From an uncultured Pelagibacteraceae bacterium (GTDB lineage: Bacteria > Pseudomonadota > Alphaproteobacteria > Pelagibacterales > Pelagibacteraceae), in the NCBI GenBank assembly GCA_902607625.1, contig CACLKR010000006.1:1-64000 (forward strand): a stretch of DNA of 64,000 nucleotides. The letters run 5' to 3'. Positions 57,341 to 64,000 of the stretch are shown here, in pieces. Both the position numbers and the translations under genes were made by a program. Position 1 is the first letter of the stretch; every line of letters starts with the position of its first letter. The notes beneath the pieces were generated by a model. That model had not been told where the DNA came from, searched no databases, and saw only the letters and a list, made by a program, of their open reading frames with translations.

Positions 57341-58804
57341 TTAATTTAATGAGCTGATTAGTGCTTTTGCTTTATTTACCGTTTCTAAATATTCTTTTTC
57401 AGGAATGCTGTCAGCAACAATTCCTGCTCCAGATTGTATATAAAATTTATTATCTTTTATAAGTGCCGTTCTCAAAGCTATACAAGTATCGAAGTTTTTG
57501 TTTGCAGAGAAATATCCAATAGATCCCGCGTACATTTTTCTTTTAGTTTTTTCTAGCTCATCAATAATTTCCATAGCTCTTATTTTGGGTGCACCAGTAA
57601 CCGTTCCAGCTGGAAATCCAGCCAACATAGTATCTAACAAAGCATGTTTTTTATCAAAGCTACCCTCAACATTAGAAACTATATGCATTACATGTGAGTA
57701 TTTTTCTATTTTAAATTTTTCAGTAACTTTTACAGTATTAATTTTTGAAACTTTACCAGCATCATTTCTGCCCAAATCTAAAAGCATAAGATGTTCTGAT
57801 AATTCTTTTTTATCATTTAACAGTTCTTTCTTATAAAGAGCGTCTTTGGCAGAGTTTGTTCCTCGAGGTCGCGTACCAGCAATAGGTCTAATTGTTATTT
57901 TGTTTTTTCTTAATCTCACTAATATTTCGGGGCTACTACCAATTATTTGAAAGTCATTAAAATTAAAAAAAAACATAAACGGTGAAGGATTAGCTATTCT
58001 TAATTTCTTGTATATTTCCAAAGGCGTTTTTGTAAGTTTAGATTCAAATCTCTGACTCAAAACTACCTGGAAGACATCTCCTTTTTTTATATATTTTTTA
58101 GCTTTCAAAACCATTTTTTTAAATCTATCTTTAGAAATATTTGATTTTACTAAAATTTTTTTAGTTTTATTTTCTTTTCTTATTTTATGATTTTCTAAAT
58201 TAAAAGTTAAATTTTTTATGGATTTAATTTTATCTATTTGCTTCAAATAATACTCTGAATAATCATTAATTTTTTCATCTGCAAAAGAGTTTATTATAAA
58301 ATAAATTTCTTTAAGCAAATTATCATGAATAATAATAGTTTTAGGTCTCATCAATCTGATATCTGGAATTTTTAAATCATCCAAACATTTATCAGGTATT
58401 TTTTCAATATATCTAATGATATCGTAGGAAAAGTATCCAACCAAAAGCGAACAAAGAGGAGGAAGATTTTTGGGTAAAGGAAAATTAAAGTTTTCGATTA
58501 GTCTTCTTAAAAACGGATAAGGAGAACTATTAATTAACTTTCTTTTATTATTTTCAGTTATATAAATTTTTTTTTTATTAAATTCCCAAATTTTATCCGG
58601 GTCAGACCCAATGATTGTATAGCGTCCTCTAATCCTTCTTTTTTCTACAGATTCAAAAATAAAGCTATTTTTTTTTGTCAAAAATTTATTAATTATATTA
58701 TCGATTATCTTATTATTTTTACAAGCAGTCTTGTGAAATATTATTTGATTTTTTTTATTTTTATGCTTTTTTTTAAAGTCAAATAAATTTGTATTAATGT
58801 TCAT
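57341..58804 (-). CDS. trpE: Anthranilate synthase component I
   Basis: Chorismate-using subunit (487 aa). FIFESVEKRRIRGRYTIIGSDP corresponds to the tryptophan feedback region (LLES-like FES), so allosteric inhibition is likely. The catalytic C-terminal part includes RPIAGTRPRG, LMLLDLGRNDAGKVS, AGFPAGTVTGAPKIRAME and IQSGAGIVADS. PabB is an alternative, but the trpE-G-D-C order argues for TrpE. It begins one base into the ppiD stop, leaving no room for an attenuator. Confidence 0.95.
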   Translation of the reverse strand: MNINTNLFDFKKKHKNKKNQIIFHKTACKNNKIIDNIINKFLTKKNSFIFESVEKRRIRGRYTIIGSDPDKIWEFNKKKIYITENNKRKLINSSPYPFLRRLIENFNFPLPKNLPPLCSLLVGYFSYDIIRYIEKIPDKCLDDLKIPDIRLMRPKTIIIHDNLLKEIYFIINSFADEKINDYSEYYLKQIDKIKSIKNLTFNLENHKIRKENKTKKILVKSNISKDRFKKMVLKAKKYIKKGDVFQVVLSQRFESKLTKTPLEIYKKLRIANPSPFMFFFNFNDFQIIGSSPEILVRLRKNKITIRPIAGTRPRGTNSAKDALYKKELLNDKKELSEHLMLLDLGRNDAGKVSKINTVKVTEKFKIEKYSHVMHIVSNVEGSFDKKHALLDTMLAGFPAGTVTGAPKIRAMEIIDELEKTKRKMYAGSIGYFSANKNFDTCIALRTALIKDNKFYIQSGAGIVADSIPEKEYLETVNKAKALISSLN

Positions 58805-60252
58805 TAATTAAAGTAATTTTTTACTACACCTAAAGCTTTATAATTTATATCTATTTCGTATTTTTTTTTGATATATTTATCGTATGTAATAAATAAATTA
58901 TTCGCTATTTTTTTTCTAGATAAGTTTAAATATTTTTTATATTCCTCGGACTTTTCATCAATAGTAACATTTTCAATTTTATCAATATATATTAAATAGT
59001 TTTCCGTCATATCAAGATCATGAACTATAATAACCTTTTTTTCAGGAGCTGAATAAATTTTATTAAGCAGTTCTTGTTTTAGGGTTTTATTATCATTCTG
59101 ATTTTTTAACGAAATTTTTTTAATAGGCAATTTTTTCTCGTTTGAAAGTTCATCAAAGTCTGATTTAATAAAATCATTCTGCTGAATTTTGCTGATGATT
59201 TGAGAAATCAATTTTCTTTTTATTTCTGTTTCTAATTTAAGCAATATCTTTTTTCTTACAGTTTTATCTTCAACCCCTTTTAAAATATCTTCTGTTTTAG
59301 TAACTTCTACGATAAAATATTTATCTTCGTTTTCTAAAAGAGCGACTGGTTCTGTCTTGGTAATAGTAAAAATATTTTTTACTATATTTCTTGGAATACC
59401 ATTTATTGTTTTTGAATTTATATCTTTGCCCAAATCATTAATAGAAAATGTATTTACTTTTTCTAAATTAAATTTTTGTACTATGAAGTTTAAGTTTTCA
59501 CCTTGCGTTATTATATTATCAATTTCGTCTATTTTTTTAAAAAATAGGTCATTAAAATCATCACTATTTACTAAATTTTTTGGGTTTAGTTCTAGTATTT
59601 TTATAGATTTATAAACTTCTTTAAAATTATCCTTATTAGTTTCGTAATAAGATTTAATTTGATCTTCGGAAAAATTAGATTCCTTTTTAAAAAAGTCATT
59701 TAAATTAACCAGTTGAACATTCCTTTTTTGGTTAATTTTATCATAAGTAGCATTTATCAAAAATTTTGAGGGTAATATTCCTCCACCTATAAAATCTATA
59801 AGTTGTTTTTTTTTTTCATTTTCTTTTAAACTGGACTCAAAAGAAACAGCAGATATATTATTTTTTAATAAGAATTTTTCATATTCAGTTCGTGAAAAAT
59901 TATTTTCTCTTTTAAAATCTTTCTGGTGTTTGATTAGTTTTCCCAAAGAGTCATTTGATAATTGAATTTTATAATTATCTACTTCCTTTTTAATTAAATT
60001 TTCACCAATAAAAAAAGAAAGGAATTCTTCAATTTGCTCATCGTTTATTTCTTCATCAGGAGGAGTAAATTTCCGTATAAAATCAACAAATTCCTGTGTT
60101 GAATATTTTTCTTTGTCTATTAAAACAATAATATTTTTACTTCCACCGGTAAATGAACTGCCCATACCCCAAAAAACAAAAGGAATAATAACAATACCTA
60201 AAAGTATTTTTGCGTAAATTGACGTGGAAAATTTTCTTATTGAAGCTAACAT
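58804..60252 (-). CDS. ppiD: PpiD/SurA-type periplasmic folding factor
   Basis: Membrane-anchored periplasmic protein of the SurA_N/PpiD type (482 aa). One N-terminal transmembrane segment (YAKILLGIVIIPFVFWGMGSSF) is followed by the helical SurA-like region with IDKEKYSTQEFVDFIRKF. The parvulin domain is poorly recognisable and the protein is shorter than typical PpiD (about 620 aa), so isomerase activity is doubtful. It leads the trp genes and is divergent from tpiA, an arrangement common in alphaproteobacteria. Confidence 0.85.
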   Translation of the reverse strand: MLASIRKFSTSIYAKILLGIVIIPFVFWGMGSSFTGGSKNIIVLIDKEKYSTQEFVDFIRKFTPPDEEINDEQIEEFLSFFIGENLIKKEVDNYKIQLSNDSLGKLIKHQKDFKRENNFSRTEYEKFLLKNNISAVSFESSLKENEKKKQLIDFIGGGILPSKFLINATYDKINQKRNVQLVNLNDFFKKESNFSEDQIKSYYETNKDNFKEVYKSIKILELNPKNLVNSDDFNDLFFKKIDEIDNIITQGENLNFIVQKFNLEKVNTFSINDLGKDINSKTINGIPRNIVKNIFTITKTEPVALLENEDKYFIVEVTKTEDILKGVEDKTVRKKILLKLETEIKRKLISQIISKIQQNDFIKSDFDELSNEKKLPIKKISLKNQNDNKTLKQELLNKIYSAPEKKVIIVHDLDMTENYLIYIDKIENVTIDEKSEEYKKYLNLSRKKIANNLFITYDKYIKKKYEIDINYKALGVVKNYFN

Positions 60253-60317
60253 TTTGATTAAAATTATTTTATTTTATTGTTATATATTTAGATACTCTAT
60301 AAATTAAATTTTGAATC
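60253..60317. promoter_or_regulatory. Divergent promoter region, ppiD-trp / tpiA
   Basis: Sixty-five AT-rich bases separate two divergent starts. For tpiA, TTGTTA (60277-60282) and TATAAA (60298-60303) are the best boxes, but the 15-base spacer is short. No clear box is assignable for the ppiD direction. Confidence 0.3.
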
Positions 60318-61076
60318 ATGACAAATAAATTAAAATATTTCATTGGAAATTGGAAAATGTTTGGTGATATTGGCTCATTTAAAATCATCTATAAAATTAA
60401 TCAATTTAGTTCTAAATATAGAAAATTATACAAAATAAAAATTGTTTTATGCGTACCAAATACATTAATTTATTTTTTTAAAAAAAAGCTTAAATCTAAG
60501 CATCTCTCTCTCGGTGTTCAAAATTGTCATTATCACCAAGAAAGCGGTCCCTTCACAGGTTCTATAAGTGCTACTATGTTAAAAAATGCTGGAGCTGAAT
60601 ATGTAATTTTGGGTCATTCAGAAAACAGATCTGAGGGAGAAACAAACAATTTAATAAGAAAAAAAATTACTTCTGCCCTTAATCAAAAATTAAATGTAAT
60701 TTTTTGTATAGGTGAAACATATAAGGAAAAAAATAAAGGTAATACCTTTTCTATTCTCAGAAAACAAATAAAAAATTCTTTAAAAAAAAATTTCAGCTTA
60801 AATAAAATTATATTTGCTTATGAGCCAGTTTGGGCTATCGGTACTAATAAAATTCCTAAAATTAAGGAATTAAAAAATACTATAAAATTTATTAAAAATG
60901 AGTTTAAAAAAATTTTTAAAACAAAGAAATCCGCAATAGTTTTATATGGTGGTTCCGTTAATCCAAAAAATATATGCTTATTTTCCTCAATTTCTGAAAT
61001 TGATGGTTTTTTAATTGGTGGCGCATCTCAATCATCAAAAAAATTTATTGATATAATAAAAAATTACTATAAATAA
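60318..61076 (+). CDS. tpiA: Triosephosphate isomerase
   Basis: Interconverts DHAP and GAP (252 aa). The Lys of IGNWKMFGD, the His of ILGHSENRSEG and the catalytic Glu in AYEPVWAIGTNK are all present, with the phosphate loop LYGGSVNPKN. SENR replaces the more usual SERR. The tpiA-secG-pyrG-kdsA-eno order is typical of alphaproteobacteria. Confidence 0.97.
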   Translation: MTNKLKYFIGNWKMFGDIGSFKIIYKINQFSSKYRKLYKIKIVLCVPNTLIYFFKKKLKSKHLSLGVQNCHYHQESGPFTGSISATMLKNAGAEYVILGHSENRSEGETNNLIRKKITSALNQKLNVIFCIGETYKEKNKGNTFSILRKQIKNSLKKNFSLNKIIFAYEPVWAIGTNKIPKIKELKNTIKFIKNEFKKIFKTKKSAIVLYGGSVNPKNICLFSSISEIDGFLIGGASQSSKKFIDIIKNYYK

Positions 61077-61081
61077 CAGTT

Positions 61082-61384
61082 ATGGGAAATTTCATTTTAA
61101 TAATAAACATCATTTTAGCTCTACTTCTAATTGTTGTAATACTTTTACAGAAATCTGAGGGTGGAGCATTAGGTTTAGGTGTTTCACAGGATAGTTTCGT
61201 GTCTTCACGGTCAGCCGGTAGTTTTTTAACTAAAACGACGGCAATACTTGCTACTTTATTTATTATAACGAGTGTTTTATTAACAGTTATGTCTAAAGAT
61301 CAATTTTCTACCACATCAATTTTAGAAAAAATCGAGGAAAAAAAAGAAAATTCGTCCGAACCAGAAATTCCAAAATCAGATTAA
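61082..61384 (+). CDS. secG: Preprotein translocase subunit SecG
   Basis: Two-helix membrane protein (100 aa) that aids the SecYE channel. The conserved loop ILLQKSEGGALGLGVSQDSFVSSRSAG lies between helix 1 and helix 2, followed by a charged tail. It starts five bases after tpiA. Confidence 0.95.
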   Translation: MGNFILIINIILALLLIVVILLQKSEGGALGLGVSQDSFVSSRSAGSFLTKTTAILATLFIITSVLLTVMSKDQFSTTSILEKIEEKKENSSEPEIPKSD

Positions 61385-61429
61385 AGATTTTCTTTATTTT
61401 TTAGTAAAACTTTGGTATAAAATACTTCC

Positions 61430-63055
61430 ATGACGCGATATGTATTTGTCACTGGCGGCGTGGTTTCATCACTAGGTAAAGGTCTCTCTTCAGCTTCACT
61501 CGCTTCATTGTTACAACTTAGAGGTTTTAAGGTAAGAGTTAGAAAATTAGATCCATATTTAAATGTTGACCCGGGAACAATGAATCCATTTCAACATGGA
61601 GAAGTTTTTGTTACTGACGATGGAGCTGAAACCGATTTAGATATAGGCCACTATGAAAGATTTACAGGAATTTCTGCTACCCAGTCTGATAATATTACAA
61701 CAGGTGGTATTTATAGCGATATTATCAAAAAAGAAAGAAGAGGAGATTATTTAGGAGGAACAGTTCAAGTTGTTCCACATGTTACTGATCGTATAAAAAA
61801 ATTTATATCCCAAAATGTGCAAGATGAAGATTTTATTATTTGTGAGATTGGTGGAACGGTCGGTGATATCGAAAGTTTGCCTTTTCTTGAAGCAATTAGA
61901 CAATTTTCTAATGATACAGGAAAAAAGAATAGTTTATTTATACATTTAACTCTAGTTCCATATCTTAAAGCTTCAGGAGAACTAAAAACTAAACCAACTC
62001 AGCATTCAGTCAAGGAATTAAGAAGCTTAGGTATTCAACCTGACATAATAATTTGCAGGTCAGAAAGAGAAATTCCAAAAGCAGAAAGAAAAAAAATATC
62101 TTTATTTTGTAATGTGCCTATAGAGAATGTTATAGAAACTGTTGACGTGCGAACCATATACGAAGCACCAATCAGTTTTCATAAAGAAAAACTTGATGCT
62201 AGAGTGCTTTCATATTTTAATATTAAGGACAAAAAGTTACCAGATCTCAGTAAATGGAAAAATATAACTTCAAAAATTTTGAACCCAAAAAAGAATGTTA
62301 ACATAGGTATTATAGGAAAATATGTTAATCTTAAAGATGCTTATAAGTCTTTAGATGAAGCATTAATTCATGGCGGAATATCGAATAATCTTAAGGTGAA
62401 TCTAAAAAGAATAGACTCAGAAAATTTAAAAACTGAAAATATAAAACAATTATTAAAAGGTGTGTCTGGAGTTCTTATTCCAGGAGGTTTTGGTAAAAGA
62501 GGCAGCGAAGGTAAAATCGCTGCCATAAAATACGCAAGATTGAATAATATACCTTTTTTTGGAATTTGTTTTGGTATGCAGATGGCGGTAATTGAAGTAG
62601 CTAGAAATTTATTGAATATTAAAAATGCATCTACGAGTGAATTTGGAAATAATTGTACAGCAGTTGTTGGTTTACTTGAGGAATGGCAAAAAGGAAAAAA
62701 AAAAATAAAAGGAAGTGAGAAAAACTTAGGTGGAACTATGAGATTAGGTTTATACGAAGCTGTTTTGAAAAATAATTCTTTGATATCTAAAATATATACT
62801 AAAAAAAAAATCCAAGAAAGACACAGACATAGATACGAAGTAAATATAAAATACAAGAATGATTTTGAGAAAAAAGGACTAATTTTTTCTGCTTTATCCC
62901 CTGATGGCACACTTCCTGAGATAGTTGAATTAAAAAACCACCCTTGGTTTGTTGGAGTTCAATTTCATCCAGAATTCAGATCAAGACCTTTTACGCCTCA
63001 TCCACTATTTTCATCTTTTGTTAAGGCAGCTGAAGCAAATAAAAGGAGAAATTGA
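61430..63055 (+). CDS. pyrG: CTP synthase
   Basis: Makes CTP from UTP with glutamine as ammonia source (541 aa). The synthetase domain starts [20 protein letters not shown] with the P-loop, and includes [19 protein letters not shown] and GGTVGDIES. The C-terminal glutaminase domain has the nucleophile Cys in [12 protein letters not shown] and the His/Glu of GVQFHPEF. Length is standard. Confidence 0.98.
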   Translation: MTRYVFVTGGVVSSLGKGLSSASLASLLQLRGFKVRVRKLDPYLNVDPGTMNPFQHGEVFVTDDGAETDLDIGHYERFTGISATQSDNITTGGIYSDIIKKERRGDYLGGTVQVVPHVTDRIKKFISQNVQDEDFIICEIGGTVGDIESLPFLEAIRQFSNDTGKKNSLFIHLTLVPYLKASGELKTKPTQHSVKELRSLGIQPDIIICRSEREIPKAERKKISLFCNVPIENVIETVDVRTIYEAPISFHKEKLDARVLSYFNIKDKKLPDLSKWKNITSKILNPKKNVNIGIIGKYVNLKDAYKSLDEALIHGGISNNLKVNLKRIDSENLKTENIKQLLKGVSGVLIPGGFGKRGSEGKIAAIKYARLNNIPFFGICFGMQMAVIEVARNLLNIKNASTSEFGNNCTAVVGLLEEWQKGKKKIKGSEKNLGGTMRLGLYEAVLKNNSLISKIYTKKKIQERHRHRYEVNIKYKNDFEKKGLIFSALSPDGTLPEIVELKNHPWFVGVQFHPEFRSRPFTPHPLFSSFVKAAEANKRRN

Positions 63056-63892
63056 ATGAAAGATAAATTAGTTAAGTGTGGAAAGTTAGATATTTCAAAT
63101 AGCAACCCTTTTACTTTAATAGCAGGACCTTGCCAGTTGGAAAATGAAAAACATGCATTGGATGTTGCTAAGGAATTAAAAAAAATTACCCAGGAACTTG
63201 GTATTGGACTGATTTATAAAACTTCATTTGATAAAGCTAATAGAACAAGCCTAAAAGGAAAAAGAGGAGCTGGTCTTGAAAAATCTCTTCCAGTTTTTGA
63301 TAAAATTAAAAAAGATTTAGGTATACCAGTTTTGACGGACGTTCACACATCAGAACAATGTGAAATTATTTCAAAGCATGTAGATGTTTTACAGATACCA
63401 GCATTTTTATGCAGACAAACTGATTTATTGGTTGCGGCGGCAAAAACAGGCAAGGTTATAAATGTTAAAAAAGGACAATTTTTAGCTCCTTGGGACATGC
63501 AGAATGTTACGAAAAAAATTGCGGAGTCGGGAAACGAAAATATTTTAGTCACAGAGAGAGGAGCAAGTTTTGGTTACAATACGTTAATATCAGATATGAG
63601 ATCTCTTCCTATTATGGCAAAGAATGGCTATCCAGTAGTTTTTGACGCAACCCATTCTGTTCAACAGCCTGGTGGAAAGGGAGACAAAAGTGGAGGACAA
63701 AGAGAATTTATAGAACATCTTGCACGAGCAGCCATTGCGGTTGGTGTTGCAGCACTTTTTATAGAAACACATCCAGATCCAGATAACGCACCATCAGACG
63801 GGCCAAATATGATTCCACTATCACAAATGCCAAGTTTATTAAAACAATTGGTTGCAATTGATAAATTAGTCAAAAATGCCAAAAATTACTAA
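63056..63892 (+). CDS. kdsA: 3-deoxy-D-manno-octulosonate 8-phosphate synthase
   Basis: Condenses arabinose-5-phosphate with PEP to KDO-8-phosphate for the LPS core (278 aa). LIAGPCQLENEKHALD, YKTSFDKANRTS, VTERGASFGYNTLISDMRSLP and FDATHSVQQPGG are diagnostic. Its presence with the lpx genes supports synthesis of KDO-containing lipopolysaccharide. The end overlaps eno by 17 bases. Confidence 0.97.
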   Translation: MKDKLVKCGKLDISNSNPFTLIAGPCQLENEKHALDVAKELKKITQELGIGLIYKTSFDKANRTSLKGKRGAGLEKSLPVFDKIKKDLGIPVLTDVHTSEQCEIISKHVDVLQIPAFLCRQTDLLVAAAKTGKVINVKKGQFLAPWDMQNVTKKIAESGNENILVTERGASFGYNTLISDMRSLPIMAKNGYPVVFDATHSVQQPGGKGDKSGGQREFIEHLARAAIAVGVAALFIETHPDPDNAPSDGPNMIPLSQMPSLLKQLVAIDKLVKNAKNY

Positions 63893-64000
63893 TATCAAAG
63901 CACAACAAGTTTTTGATAGCAGAGGAATACCAACAATAGAGTCACAAATTCACTTAGAAGATGGCAGCAAAGCTTCAGCTATTGTTCCTTCAGGTGCTTC
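63876..64000 (+). CDS. eno: Enolase, N-terminal part cut by window end
   Basis: The first 41 codons of enolase, starting at ATG 63876 inside the end of kdsA. KITNIKAQQVFDSRGIPTIE is the conserved N-terminal strand (normally DSRGNPT; here Ile replaces Asn), and IVPSGAS is the mobile loop. The rest lies outside the window. Confidence 0.93.
   Translation, partial: MPKITNIKAQQVFDSRGIPTIESQIHLEDGSKASAIVPSGA

Noticed and set aside
58804-58810. Tryptophan attenuator or leader peptide before trpE
   Set aside because: The trpE start overlaps the ppiD stop, so there is no space for a leader; control, if any, would be at the ppiD promoter or by feedback on TrpE.
62368-62910. 180-codon open frame on the minus strand inside pyrG
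   Set aside because: It is a shadow of the clearly conserved CTP synthase frame; its translation is Phe/Ser/Pro-rich and resembles no protein family. The same holds for other antisense frames, such as those at 41955-42476 and 46794-47168.
1-64000. CRISPR arrays, insertion sequences, prophage or toxin-antitoxin genes
   Set aside because: No regularly spaced repeats, transposase or integrase frames, or recognisable phage or toxin genes were seen; nearly every base belongs to housekeeping operons.

Overview
This is a continuous chromosomal segment from an AT-rich (roughly 30% GC by eye), streamlined alphaproteobacterium. Three gene blocks run in alphaproteobacterial order: tRNA-Leu-tig-clpP-clpX-lon, then tRNA-Val-tRNA-Asp-nuoA-N-birA-coaX-rnj-proS-lolC-lolD-dnaE, and tpiA-secG-pyrG-kdsA-eno. 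Gaps of a few bases, frequent start/stop overlaps, very few Shine-Dalgarno sequences and the codon bias point to a SAR11/Pelagibacterales-type or similarly reduced marine lineage. That placement is inference from gene order and composition, not from a marker tree. There is no phage, IS element, plasmid gene or CRISPR array, and no gene-free stretch above 300 bases.

Layout. 1-1887 is the 3' end of a SUF Fe-S assembly operon (sufS cut by the window edge and apparently frameshifted, then sufU, sufT and a SufA-type carrier). A small unknown gene and glnA on the minus strand follow. 3701-7455 holds nnrDE, a YbaK-type tRNA-editing protein, a DMT exporter and a GT2 glycosyltransferase. 7600-13513 holds tRNA-Leu and the protein folding/degradation set tig, clpP, clpX, lon. 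13510-17038 is an accessory islet for surface sugars: a GT17-like glycosyltransferase on the minus strand and, divergently, an 848-residue protein fusing three sugar-nucleotide enzymes. 17085-17242 holds tRNA-Val and tRNA-Asp. 17338-31242 is the complete 14-gene complex I operon, followed by birA, coaX, RNase J, proS, lolC, lolD and dnaE.

41066-52824 is an envelope and translation run: rpsB-tsf-frr-uppS-cdsA-dxr-bamA-skp-lpxD-fabZ-lpxA-lpxI-lpxB. It links translation factors, isoprenoid and phospholipid precursors, outer-membrane protein assembly and lipid A synthesis. pyrH and rseP, normally inside this run, are absent from it. On the minus strand lie gltX, lexA (with a canonical alphaproteobacterial LexA box) and ppiD-trpE-trpG-trpD-trpC. 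The window ends with tpiA-secG-pyrG-kdsA and the first 41 codons of eno.

Most interesting points: (1) the epimerase-cupin-C-methyltransferase triple fusion in an islet at the lon/tRNA-Val junction, where alphaproteobacteria usually carry an HU gene; (2) a compact rpsB leader with a three-way junction and two mutually exclusive pairings, one reaching the ribosome-binding region; (3) an A8 frameshift in sufS; (4) nested inverted repeats before the complex I operon; (5) the LexA box; (6) a ProRS without its editing domain together with a free-standing YbaK-type editor; (7) a biotin ligase that appears to lack its C-terminal domain; (8) the missing pyrH and rseP. I found no wholly new multi-gene system; the triple fusion with its GT17 partner is the best candidate for undescribed biochemistry.
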